DNA of 9,250 bases from Dehalococcoidia bacterium UBA2777 (GCA_002352365.1 DEIJ01000011.1:5589-14838), one strand, 5' to 3'; shown: positions 1 through 6,201, numbered from the stretch's first letter. Notes: a model not told the origin generated them from the sequence alone. Numbers and translations: made by a program.

Positions 1-534
1 GGTGCCTATATAATCGATTGGGATATCCTTGCTCGTGAGGTAGTCCAGCCCCACCAGAAAGCGTGGGAAGGAATAGTGGAATATTTCGGGGAGCAGATAT
101 TAAATGAGGACTTGACCATCAACCGGCAGAAGTTAGCTGAGGTAGTCTTCAACGACATGCAGAAGTTAGCCAGATTGAACCAAATAACTCACCCCGAAAT
201 AATCAACCAGGACTTAAGACTGACCGAAGAGATTGGTAACCTCGATCCTGATGCTTTGATCGTTAAAGACATCCCGCTGCTTGTCAAAGAGGCTCGTGGT
301 GGGCTTGTTGATAAGATAGTTGTTGTTTATGCGGCAAAAGAAATCCAGTTGAAAAGGCTCGAGGAGAGGGGACTGAGCCGAAAGGAGGCCCAAAGGAGGA
401 TAGAAGCCCAGCCTCCTATTGAAGAAAAAGTCAGTTTTGCTGACTATGTTATTTATAACGATGGCTCATTTGAGGAAACAAAAAGGCAAGTGGAACAAGT
501 ATATATGTTGTTGAAGGGGGGTGAGGAAAGATGA
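1..534 (+). CDS. coaE: Dephospho-CoA kinase, 5' end cut by window
   Basis: This cytoplasmic enzyme phosphorylates the 3'-OH of dephospho-CoA with ATP, the last step of coenzyme A synthesis. The reading frame is open from base 1, so the gene begins outside the window; the GTG at 76 is internal. The 177 visible residues match the CoaE pattern: an Asp-rich start (IIDWDILAREVV) that binds the acceptor, then YFGEQIL, INRQKLAEVVF and ITHPEI, and near the C-terminus KVSFADYVIYNDGS. CoaE is usually about 200 residues, so only some 20-25 residues with the P-loop are missing. Its stop overlaps the next start as ATGA at 531-534, so the two are probably translationally coupled. The family call rests on several ordered motifs and is secure. 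Whether the P-loop is intact cannot be seen. Confidence 0.93.
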   Translation, partial: GAYIIDWDILAREVVQPHQKAWEGIVEYFGEQILNEDLTINRQKLAEVVFNDMQKLARLNQITHPEIINQDLRLTEEIGNLDPDALIVKDIPLLVKEARGGLVDKIVVVYAAKEIQLKRLEERGLSRKEAQRRIEAQPPIEEKVSFADYVIYNDGSFEETKRQVEQVYMLLKGGEER

Positions 535-1019
535 TTTTAAGCTATTCCAGGAACAAGCATGCCAGTACCATCGACCTAGAGGATGGCTCTGTCTTAGTAC
601 GAGCTAGCGTGGAGGATACCTTTTTTGCTGCCGCAGTGGAGATGGAGGTGAAGCTTCCTGATCTAGAGATAGTTTCAATTAAGGGAGAAATAAAGCGAGC
701 ATTTAACGATGAGTGTCAACAGGCTGTTGCTCTGCTCCAGAAAGCAGTGGGACTGCGGATAGGAACTGGGATTATCAAGGCGGTTAATGGTTTAATCGGA
801 GGGCCAGGCGGTTGTCCTAGATTGGCGGATTTAATCCTCGAGTGCTGCGATGAAGTCATCCTCCGATTCACTGTTGGCCCATTAAAGGAGATTCTCTCTA
901 AAAGTGGCCAAGAGCAAATAGAAGCCCATAAAGAATTTGTTAAGCAGAGCCCTCGACTGGTAGGTAGCTGTATTGCTTTCGCTAAAGGAAGCCCGCTGAT
1001 GCAAGGGATAGAAATATAA
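531..1019 (+). CDS. DUF2889-like protein, first of a tandem pair
   Basis: A 162-residue soluble protein of unknown function with no signal peptide or membrane segment. It begins with a short strand-rich part (MILSYSRNKH, then an acidic LEDGSVLVRASVEDTFF stretch). The middle (residues about 40-55) resembles 'LPDLEIVSIKGEIKRAF', and a Cys-containing block follows: GGCPRLADLILECCDEV. The same layout occurs in the next gene. The arrangement (degraded D-G-x-hydrophobic start, central I-x-G-x-hydrophobic, then GCxxLxxLxxECCD) recalls DUF2889, a family with no assigned role; I make that match from memory. Here the usual GCTH is GCPR, so this copy has drifted. The start ATG overlaps the coaE stop and has the purine-rich GGGGGGTGAGGAAAG just upstream. 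The ECCD motif suggests metal or thiol chemistry, which is inference only. Confidence 0.7.
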   Translation: MILSYSRNKHASTIDLEDGSVLVRASVEDTFFAAAVEMEVKLPDLEIVSIKGEIKRAFNDECQQAVALLQKAVGLRIGTGIIKAVNGLIGGPGGCPRLADLILECCDEVILRFTVGPLKEILSKSGQEQIEAHKEFVKQSPRLVGSCIAFAKGSPLMQGIEI

Positions 1020-1038
1020 TTCTTGGGGGGTAACGGCA

Positions 1039-1497
1039 ATGCTAACTTTTACTCGAAGCAAAATCGTGGGCGTTGAGCATCCTGATGAAAATACCTTCCT
1101 GGCCCATGGCGTACTAGATGACTATATCTATAGCATGGAACTTGATGTCAAAGCGAAGCTACCTAACTTTGAAATCACTGAGATTGAGGGGAGGATGAAG
1201 AGATTCACCACTCCAGTGTGTGAGCAGGCTATTCCTAAGCTCGAGAATGCTGTTGGATTGTGTATCCCAGAAGAAGACTTTGCCAGAAAGATACATCGGG
1301 TGGTAGGAAGAGAAGGATGCACTCACTTCGCCAACCTACTGGTTGAGTGCTGCGATGGGATTATGCAGGCAGCCACCTACGGCGAGTGGCAGGAGCTCAA
1401 GGGAAAAGGGGTGGCCATAGAAAAGGAGGAGTACCTAAAGGGGAAATTCAATTCTATCCCCGGTCTTAAGACTAGCTGTATGGTCTACTCTAGATAA
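1039..1497 (+). CDS. DUF2889-like protein, second of a tandem pair
   Basis: A 152-residue soluble protein, paralogous to the preceding one. Shared landmarks are LP(D/N)(L/F)EI near residue 42, a central IEGRMKRF versus IKGEIKRAF, AVGL(C/R)I, and the block GCTHFANLLVECCDGIMQ, which keeps the GCTH form expected of DUF2889. The C-terminus (IPGLKTSCMVYSR) parallels LVGSCIAFAKGS in the first copy, so the two align end to end and probably arose by tandem duplication. The start ATG lies 20 bases after the previous stop, with a G-rich Shine-Dalgarno site (TTGGGGGG). Function is unknown. Conserved Cys and His residues in the GCTH and ECCD motifs could bind a metal, but nothing here proves it. It is the last gene before a gap with two hairpins, so it may end a transcription unit. 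Confidence 0.72.
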   Translation: MLTFTRSKIVGVEHPDENTFLAHGVLDDYIYSMELDVKAKLPNFEITEIEGRMKRFTTPVCEQAIPKLENAVGLCIPEEDFARKIHRVVGREGCTHFANLLVECCDGIMQAATYGEWQELKGKGVAIEKEEYLKGKFNSIPGLKTSCMVYSR

Positions 1498-1499
1498 AC

Positions 1500-1526
1500 C
1501 CCAAAAAAGTCTGCTGACTTTTTGGG
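1500..1526 (+). terminator. Possible terminator hairpin after the DUF2889 pair
   Basis: Directly after the stop at 1497 there is an inverted repeat: AAAAAGTC (1504-1511), loop TGCT, GACTTTTT (1516-1523). It is flanked by CCC/GGG arms (1500-1502 and 1524-1526) with one bulged A at 1503. The stem of 8 plus 3 pairs is long but A/T-rich, and the T-run is inside the stem, not after it. It is therefore not a textbook intrinsic terminator. Being nearly symmetrical, it could act in either direction or protect mRNA ends. Confidence 0.4.
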
Positions 1527-1528
1527 AT

Positions 1529-1557
1529 CCCGATAAATTTAGTTTTAAATCATCGGG
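1529..1557. other. Second hairpin in the same intergenic gap
   Basis: CCCGAT (1529-1534) pairs with ATCGGG (1552-1557). Inside it, ATTTA (1537-1541) pairs with TAAAT (1546-1550), with a four-base loop and small internal mismatches. It lies two bases after the first hairpin and about 33 bases before the PHP gene start. It could be an operator-like or RNA structural element. No known riboswitch pattern is recognisable. Confidence 0.3.
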
Positions 1558-1590
1558 GTGGTTTAGTGCCTAAAGTATGGGGGAGATAAA

Positions 1591-2220
1591 TTGATCATTG
1601 ATCTTCATGTTCATACCAAGGTATTTTCCTCGGATAGCATTTTGGATCCTGAGGAAGCGATTCAGGAGGCTAAGGGGATAGGCTTGGATGGTATATGCTT
1701 TACCGAACACAATAAGGTGTGGGATGAGGAACAACTTCACAAGCTGAACTCAAAGTGGAACTTCCCTGTCCTGGGCGGCGTAGAGGTGGACACTGTCGAG
1801 GGGCATATTCTGGTCTTTGGCCTCAGGAGAGAATTTCCGGGTATTATTCGAGTACATGAGCTTCGAGACTTGGTAAACCAGGTAGGTGGGGTGATGATTG
1901 CGGCACATCCTTTCAAAGGCTTTCGCGTTTTTGGCTTTACCGAACTTCAACTTTCCCCAGAGCAAGCATCCAAAAGACCTATTTTTCAGTCGGTGGATGC
2001 TATCGAGGCTTTCAGTGGCCGGACAATGGAGAAAGAGAGCAATTTGGCTCAAGAAGTGAGTAAGCAGTTGGGGCTAAAAGTGGTTGGCGGGAGCGATGCC
2101 CACTCGGTAAGTGAAATAGGTCGCTGTGTGACAATCTTCGATAATAACATCGAGAGCGAAGCTGAGCTTATCACTGAACTCAAGGCAGGGAGATTTCACG
2201 CCGGCTACTTCCGTAAATAA
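1591..2220 (+). CDS. PHP-domain metal-dependent phosphoesterase
   Basis: A 209-residue protein of the PHP superfamily, cytoplasmic metal-dependent phosphoesterases that hydrolyse nucleotides, phosphosugars or short RNA/DNA ends. The metal-site residues appear in order: HVH at 6-8, EH at 39-40, E65 in GVEV, H72 in GHILVFG, H106 in AAHPF, and D169/H171 in GGSDAH. The IEAFSGR motif at 138-144 has Ser where many members have Asn. Size and layout match stand-alone PHP proteins of the COG0613/COG1387 type, and the substrate cannot be deduced. The start is TTG, preceded by GGGGGAGATAAA, and no upstream ATG gives a better fit. It follows the hairpin gap and is 17 bases upstream of the DUF169 start, so it probably opens a new transcription unit. 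Confidence 0.85.
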   Translation: MIIDLHVHTKVFSSDSILDPEEAIQEAKGIGLDGICFTEHNKVWDEEQLHKLNSKWNFPVLGGVEVDTVEGHILVFGLRREFPGIIRVHELRDLVNQVGGVMIAAHPFKGFRVFGFTELQLSPEQASKRPIFQSVDAIEAFSGRTMEKESNLAQEVSKQLGLKVVGGSDAHSVSEIGRCVTIFDNNIESEAELITELKAGRFHAGYFRK

Positions 2221-2237
2221 ATGAAGAGGTGATAAAC

Positions 2238-3062
2238 ATGGAACAGAAGGGTAAATGGCAAAATTTAACCAGGCATTTGGAAGCACTGTTGCGGCTGAGA
2301 ACATTTCCGGTGGCGATCAAGCTTTTGGAGGATCGGGAGGAGCTGGCCAAAAATAGATGGGCCCGCCGTCCCGACAAGACAACTACACTATGCCAGTTGA
2401 TAACCATTGTCCGCACCTTCGATTGGACGGTAGGGGCTACTGCTGAGGACTTCGGCTTCCCCATGTGTGCCAGCATAATAGGGCTTGCTGAATTACCTGA
2501 GGAGGTAAGAGACGGAACCTTTAGAAGCCTGGTATGGTGCAAAACCAAAGAAGATGGCAAGAAGTTCGAGGATTCCATTCCCAGGATTCCTGCGGGTAAG
2601 TACCAAGCGGTGATTCTGGCACCTTTAGTTTACGATCCATTTGAGCCCGATATCGTGTTAATCTATGGCAATCCGGCACAGATGATTTTGATTATAAATG
2701 CGATTCAGTTTGAAGATTATGAGCGGCTGCAGTTTTTCTGCGTGGGAGAGAGCTCCTGTGCCGATGCCATCGCTCAATGCTATCTCTCGGGGAAGCCCTC
2801 GCTAACCATACCTTGCTATGGGGAAAGAAGATATGGGCATGCCCAGGATGATGAATTGGTAATGGCCCTACCCCCGAAATTTGTGGAGAAGGTGGAGCGA
2901 AACCTGGAGCAGCTTTATGCTCGAGGCATTTGTTACCCTATTTCTCAATATGGAGCCCAGGCCGATCCTACCCCGGGAATGCCTCTGGCCTATCTGCAAC
3001 TGGGTAAGACGGAGAAGATTGAAGGGCTCCAGATACCGCCGCGGAAGCTCACCCGATGGTAG
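2238..3062 (+). CDS. DUF169 family protein
   Basis: A 274-residue cysteine-rich protein of DUF169, a family common in anaerobes and methanogens with no established biochemical role. Seen here: the N-terminal part with FPVAIKLL, then LCQLI around C52, FGFPMCASIIGL around C77, a central beta-rich section (YQAVILAPLVYDPFEPDIVLIYG) and a C-terminal block with GESSCADAI, GKPSLTIPCYGERRYG and DDELVMALPP. Cysteines at 52, 77, 101, 168, 174, 181 and 193 could support a metal or Fe-S cluster, which is inference. I chose ATG 2238 over the in-frame GTG at 2229 because AGAGGTGAT lies at 2227-2233 with ideal spacing to 2238 and itself covers the GTG. It sits between the PHP gene and the Mrp-type ATPase, probably in the same operon. 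Confidence 0.85.
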   Translation: MEQKGKWQNLTRHLEALLRLRTFPVAIKLLEDREELAKNRWARRPDKTTTLCQLITIVRTFDWTVGATAEDFGFPMCASIIGLAELPEEVRDGTFRSLVWCKTKEDGKKFEDSIPRIPAGKYQAVILAPLVYDPFEPDIVLIYGNPAQMILIINAIQFEDYERLQFFCVGESSCADAIAQCYLSGKPSLTIPCYGERRYGHAQDDELVMALPPKFVEKVERNLEQLYARGICYPISQYGAQADPTPGMPLAYLQLGKTEKIEGLQIPPRKLTRW

Positions 3063-3089
3063 AAACAAAGGAAGGAGGAGTTGCTTTAT

Positions 3090-4100
3090 ATGCTTACAGT
3101 GGAGCAAGTCAACGAGGCTTTGGAATGGGTGCTGGTCCCTGGGGTGGGTCGCAGCCTGGTTAAGCTGGGAATGGTGCGTCATGTTGAGGTGACCTCAGAT
3201 GAAGTGAAGATCACCCTTGCCTCGACGGCGCTATACCCTCAGGCTAAAGAGTGGGTTGAGAATAAGGTGCGTACTGAGGTGGAGAAGCTTCCTGAGGTAA
3301 AGAAATTGACCATAAGCTTTGTTGAACCTCCACCCAAGGAGCTGAATGATATCCGGAGCACGATTGCAGTGATGAGCGGAAAGGGAGGGGTGGGGAAATC
3401 CCTGGTGGCTGGCCTTCTTGCTATCGCCCTAAACCATAAAGGGTGTGATGTGGGCATACTGGATGCTGATATCACCGGCCCTAGCATCCCCAAGATGTTC
3501 GGCATCACTCAGCACCCTGAGGGAAGTGAGACGGGCATCCTCCCCGTCCTCTCCAGAGCAGGAATCGAGGTCATGTCTATTAATCTCATGCTTCCCCACG
3601 AGGATGATGCGGTAATTTGGCGGGGGCCTCTTATCGGCAAGGCGATACAACAGTTCTGGGAAGATGTAATTTGGGGGAAGCTTGACTCCATCTTGGTGGA
3701 CCTCCCTCCAGGGACTGCCGATGCCTCACTTACCGTAGCGCAATCCCTCCCCCTATCTGGAGTGATCATCGTCACCAGCCCTCAGGAGCTTGCTGCCATG
3801 GTGGTGAGGAAGGCGATCAACATGGCACGCCTAGTAAATGTCCCCATTTTAGGGGTAGTGGAGAATATGAGCTATCTCCTTTTGCCCGAAACGGGGAAGA
3901 GGATCGAGATATTTGGCAAGAGCAAAGGGGAGGAGATGGCCAAGACTGCTGGGGTGCCGTTTCTGGGCCAGATCCCTCTGGATCCAGAAATTGCTAAACT
4001 GTGTGACGAGGGGTGGATTGAGCGCTATAATTCCCCGGCCTTCGACTCATTCGCTGAAACCTCTGTCAAGGTAATTTCGGGGTTAATTCACAAAAATTAG
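3090..4100 (+). CDS. Mrp/ApbC-type P-loop ATPase without the CxxC
   Basis: A 336-residue cytoplasmic protein of the Mrp/NBP35 family, whose members carry Fe-S clusters to apoproteins using ATP. Residues 1 to about 78 form a DUF59 (MIP18-like) domain, with VGRSLVKLGMV as in Mrp. The MinD-like ATPase follows: Walker A GKGGVGKS at 97-104 (deviant type with signature Lys98), LDADITGPSIPKMFG with D125 and D127, and DLPPGT at 204. The VENMSY motif is present at 257-262, but the following stretch reads LLLPETG. The two cysteines of the usual CPxCG are Leu265 and Thr268, so the bridging cluster site of a Mrp dimer appears lost. The start is ATG 3090 with GGAGGAG 9-11 bases upstream; TTG 3081 touches that site. 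An IscU-like gene follows after 12 bases. Confidence 0.9.
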   Translation: MLTVEQVNEALEWVLVPGVGRSLVKLGMVRHVEVTSDEVKITLASTALYPQAKEWVENKVRTEVEKLPEVKKLTISFVEPPPKELNDIRSTIAVMSGKGGVGKSLVAGLLAIALNHKGCDVGILDADITGPSIPKMFGITQHPEGSETGILPVLSRAGIEVMSINLMLPHEDDAVIWRGPLIGKAIQQFWEDVIWGKLDSILVDLPPGTADASLTVAQSLPLSGVIIVTSPQELAAMVVRKAINMARLVNVPILGVVENMSYLLLPETGKRIEIFGKSKGEEMAKTAGVPFLGQIPLDPEIAKLCDEGWIERYNSPAFDSFAETSVKVISGLIHKN

Positions 4101-4112
4101 AGGGGTAAGAAA

Positions 4113-4562
4113 ATGGAGTCTGATGGTTCATTTAAAGAGCTAGAAGAAGCTGTCATGGCGGATATGAGGGACATCTACTCAGAAAAGGTAATCGACCATT
4201 TCCTAAACCCAAGAAATTTAGGCCAAATTCAGAGCCCTGATGGATTTGGCAGGGTAACCGGGCCTTGCGGAGATACCATGGAGATTAGCCTTAGGGTGAA
4301 GGATGGTAAGATTATCAATGCCGCCTTCTGGACCGATGGCTGTGGAACCAGTATCGCCTCAGGTAGCATGGTTACTGAGCTGGCCAAAGGGAAGACCATC
4401 GCCGAAGTTTTGAAGATCACCCCAAATACTATACTGGAGGAGCTAGGGGGGCTCCCTGAGGAGAGCATACATTGCAGTGTGTTGGCGGCAAATACCCTTA
4501 GGGAGTCAATAAAGGATTATCTTGCCTTCAAGAATGAACCATGGAAAAGGGCCTACCGATAA
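4113..4562 (+). CDS. IscU/NifU-N-like Fe-S cluster scaffold
   Basis: A 149-residue cytoplasmic scaffold on which [2Fe-2S] or [4Fe-4S] clusters are assembled before transfer. The three ligand cysteines and the conserved Asp are intact: C52 and D54 in GPCGDTM, C77 in TDGCGTSIASGSMVTEL, and C121 in HCSVLAANTLRESI. The expected YSEKVIDHFLNPRN opening begins at residue 22, so the protein has about 20 extra residues. A second in-frame ATG at codon 15 is a possible shorter start, but GAGGGG at 4100-4105 favours ATG 4113. It follows the Mrp gene closely, so scaffold and carrier-type ATPase are probably co-transcribed. No cysteine desulfurase is in the window, so the sulfur donor must be elsewhere or different. 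The LPPVK motif read by HscA is absent, as in many IscU/SufU-like proteins. Confidence 0.9.
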   Translation: MESDGSFKELEEAVMADMRDIYSEKVIDHFLNPRNLGQIQSPDGFGRVTGPCGDTMEISLRVKDGKIINAAFWTDGCGTSIASGSMVTELAKGKTIAEVLKITPNTILEELGGLPEESIHCSVLAANTLRESIKDYLAFKNEPWKRAYR

Positions 4563-4631
4563 TAGACTTATCTAAGCGGTAAAGTGAGGGTGCCATTGCC
4601 AAAAATAAAGGGAAGGGAGGAAATCTAAAAG

Positions 4632-5078
4632 ATGCCACAGCCAGAAAATTTGCTGATTATTGTAAATAGTGGGGCCGATAAAGCCTATAACCAGTATGCT
4701 GCTTACGTAGTTGCCTTTATGGCCAAGCAGATAGCTAAGGTTAGTAATGTCACTGTGTATTATGGCCCTCAGGGTGTCGGCATAGCCAAGAAGGGAACTT
4801 TAGCCAGCTTCGCCATTCAGGACTCAGTGAAGAAGCTGATCGCCGATCAAGTAGAAGGCCTTTCCCCGAAAGATTTGCCAGACAACTTGGAAAAGTTGGC
4901 CCGATTTGAAAAGGATCAACTAGGGGTTAATCTTGTCTCTTGTGCCACATTTCATGTTATCGACGGTTTTGCTACCACAGTAGATGACAAATCAAACATT
5001 GAGGACTTTATAACTCCAGTTAAACTCCCGCAAGCAGTAGAAGCATTGCTTGGTGCCGACAAGATAGTGTACTTCTGA
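4632..5078 (+). CDS. DsrE/DsrF-like family protein
   Basis: A 148-residue soluble protein of the DsrE-like superfamily, small alpha/beta proteins that often bind or relay sulfane sulfur on a cysteine. The N-terminus, LLIIVNSGADKAYNQYAAYVVA, is the usual first strand and helix. The sequence then runs through VTVYYGPQGVGIAKKGT to a C-terminal GVNLVSCATFHV, where C104 is the only cysteine and sits where the DsrE sulfur-relay cysteine normally lies. A single cysteine fits a sulfur carrier, but the function is unproven. The start ATG has GGGAGG at 4615-4620, and 69 bases separate it from the scaffold gene, so it may be co-transcribed or have its own weak promoter. The context of Mrp, IscU-like and DsrE suggests sulfur trafficking into cluster assembly. 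Confidence 0.82.
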   Translation: MPQPENLLIIVNSGADKAYNQYAAYVVAFMAKQIAKVSNVTVYYGPQGVGIAKKGTLASFAIQDSVKKLIADQVEGLSPKDLPDNLEKLARFEKDQLGVNLVSCATFHVIDGFATTVDDKSNIEDFITPVKLPQAVEALLGADKIVYF

Positions 5079-5085
5079 GAAGAAC

Positions 5086-5105
5086 ATAGGGCATGGTACC
5101 CCTAT
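5086..5105. other. Small inverted repeat after the DsrE-like gene
   Basis: ATAGGG (5086-5091) and CCCTAT (5100-5105) form a 6-bp stem around an 8-base loop that contains most of the palindrome GGTACC. It begins 8 bases after the stop at 5078. No T-run follows, so it is a weak terminator at best and may simply be chance. Confidence 0.25.
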
Positions 5106-5121
5106 TTGGTTAACGGAAATA

Positions 5122-5568
5122 GTGGCAAGTTCTATCATCTATGGCCCGGTCTCTTCGTGGCGGCTGGGGAGGTCGTTGGGAGCAGACCCTATTTCCACAC
5201 ACTTTAAGACCTGCTCCTTTGACTGCCTCTACTGCCAATTGGGAGGAACCATTTATCCCCTGAAGGAATGGAGGGAATTTGTGTCTCTCACAGAGTTACA
5301 GAAGGAACTTGAGCTAGTCGAGGATGTAGCTTGTGATTATCTTACCTTCTCTGGAATGGGGGAGCCCACCTTGGCGCAGAACCTGGGCCAAGCCATCAAG
5401 CTGGCAAGGTCGATTATCCACCTTCCAGTGGCAGTTTTGACTAACTCCTCTCTCATACCTCAGGAGGATGTGCGCCGTGATCTTGCCTTGGCCAACGTAG
5501 TGGTAGCCAAAGTGGATGCCCCAAATGAGGAACTATTTTCTGAGATCAATAAGCCCATAGTACATTGA
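5122..5568 (+). CDS. Truncated radical SAM protein (COG0731-like)
   Basis: Radical SAM enzymes reductively cleave S-adenosylmethionine with a [4Fe-4S] cluster. This one begins with IYGPVSSWRLGRSLGADP, then the cluster motif CSFDCLYC (C31, C35, C38), QLGGT, and the SAM-contacting GMGEPTL at 78-84, followed by VAVLTNSSLI and VVAKVDAPNEELFSEINKP. That order is typical of the TYW1-like COG0731 family, whose members are usually about 250-320 residues. Here translation stops after 148 residues, just past EINKPI, about halfway through the barrel. The missing 3' part is visible in another frame just downstream, so the gene is probably inactivated. The start is GTG 5122 with only GGAAAT upstream, a weak ribosome site. 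A short functional half-protein is unlikely, since the second half of the barrel is needed. Confidence 0.82.
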   Translation: MASSIIYGPVSSWRLGRSLGADPISTHFKTCSFDCLYCQLGGTIYPLKEWREFVSLTELQKELELVEDVACDYLTFSGMGEPTLAQNLGQAIKLARSIIHLPVAVLTNSSLIPQEDVRRDLALANVVVAKVDAPNEELFSEINKPIVH

Positions 5569-5695
5569 AGCAAACAAAGACTACGCACCCCAGATGGCAA
5601 AAATCGCCGCCGAGCTTTCGCCCGATGAAGTGCAGCTAAATACTCCACTTCATCCTTGCGCCCAAAAGCCATTAACACCACAAGAGATGGCCCTC
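5558..5695 (+). pseudogene. Out-of-frame remnant of the radical SAM C-terminal part
   Basis: In the second + frame, open from 5561 to 5731, the codons read YIEANKDYAPQMAKIAAEL, SPDEVQLNTPLHPCAQ and KPLTPQEMA. This is the C-terminal part expected of the same COG0731-like protein, whose members carry a DEVQLNTPLRPC-like block. The upstream half ends at EINKPI at about 5557, in the first frame. By my memory of the family, some 30 residues should separate the two, so a deletion of roughly 100 bases with a net frame change is the simplest reading. The family likeness stops at about 5690; the remaining codons to the TAG at 5732 look random. There is no start codon or ribosome site of its own. Confidence 0.7.
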
Positions 5696-5898
5696 AAGGG
5701 GCAATCTCGCTTCTTTGGGGCAAGGCCCAGATAGATCGAAGAAGATGCAACCTTTGCTTGACTTGCTTTCAGGTCTGCCCCCAGGGGGCTATCGAAGAGA
5801 GGATTCCTGTTTCAACCCACTCTCTCAGGGCTGAGGTTTTGACTCTAGCGGAGAAGGCAGAGGATCTCATCGCTAGAATAGACAGGCTGAAGGGTTAA
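5656..5898 (+). CDS. 4Fe-4S ferredoxin-like fragment, N-terminal half missing
   Basis: The first frame here encodes up to 80 residues. The recognisable part starts at about 5686: GPQGAISLLWGKAQID, then the complete cluster motif CNLCLTCFQVCPQGAI (C-x2-C-x2-C-x3-CP), and a helical, charged tail (LRAEVLTLAEKAEDLIARIDRL) that may form a coiled coil. GPQGAISL looks like the end of a first cluster site (CPxGAISL) with Gly for Cys, so this is probably the second half of a two-cluster ferredoxin-like protein. The only upstream start, TTG 5656, has no ribosome site and lies inside the radical SAM remnant. I therefore read it as a 5'-truncated gene joined by a deletion. Its TAA overlaps the stop of the opposing regulator gene. 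A translated one-cluster peptide cannot be excluded. Confidence 0.6.
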   Translation: MRPKAINTTRDGPQGAISLLWGKAQIDRRRCNLCLTCFQVCPQGAIEERIPVSTHSLRAEVLTLAEKAEDLIARIDRLKG

Positions 5899-6185
5899 TA
5901 AGAGCCACCTTCTCCCACACGGACCCTCCCCCAGATGGCAATAGCTCGGGCCAGAGAACTAATGCCACCAGAGCCGGCTTCAGTTTCACGAAAGCAAAAT
6001 TTGAGGTAATCATTCAACACCAGTGCCCCGACAGCTTCAATAGCGGAGCGAGCTGCTGCTAGCTGCATGATGAGGCTCTCGCAATCACGCCCCTCCTCAA
6101 TCATCTTCTCAATGCCGCGCACCTGCCCCTCAATCCTTTTCAGTCGGTTTATTAATATTTCCCCGCTTACCTCTTGTTGAGCCAT
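5895..6185 (-). CDS. CsoR-family repressor with CstR-like C-Y-C signature
   Basis: A 96-residue all-helical DNA-binding repressor of the CsoR/RcnR/FrmR/CstR family (DUF156). The N-terminal helix has LINRLKRIEGQVRGIEKMIEEG, followed by RDCESLIMQLAAARSAIEAVG and LVLNDYLKFC. Copper-sensing CsoR uses Cys-His-Cys. Here C35 and C64 are kept 29 residues apart, but the His is Tyr60. The persulfide sensor CstR likewise keeps the two Cys and lacks the His, so a sulfane-sulfur or thiol sensor is likelier than a copper sensor; that is inference. I chose ATG 6185 because GGGGAGG precedes it at ideal distance, whereas the frame upstream has no such site. It is divergent from the mvhD-fdhA operon and convergent with the ferredoxin fragment, whose stop it overlaps. 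Confidence 0.9.
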   Translation of the reverse strand: MAQQEVSGEILINRLKRIEGQVRGIEKMIEEGRDCESLIMQLAAARSAIEAVGALVLNDYLKFCFRETEAGSGGISSLARAIAIWGRVRVGEGGSY

Positions 6186-6201
6186 TATACCTCCCCCATC
6201 C

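Noticed and set aside
2229..2237. GTG 2229 as start of the DUF169 gene.
   Set aside because: The GTG is part of the Shine-Dalgarno sequence for ATG 2238.
3081..3089. TTG 3081 as start of the Mrp-type gene.
   Set aside because: It directly abuts the GGAGGAG ribosome site, and ATG 3090 has the proper spacing.
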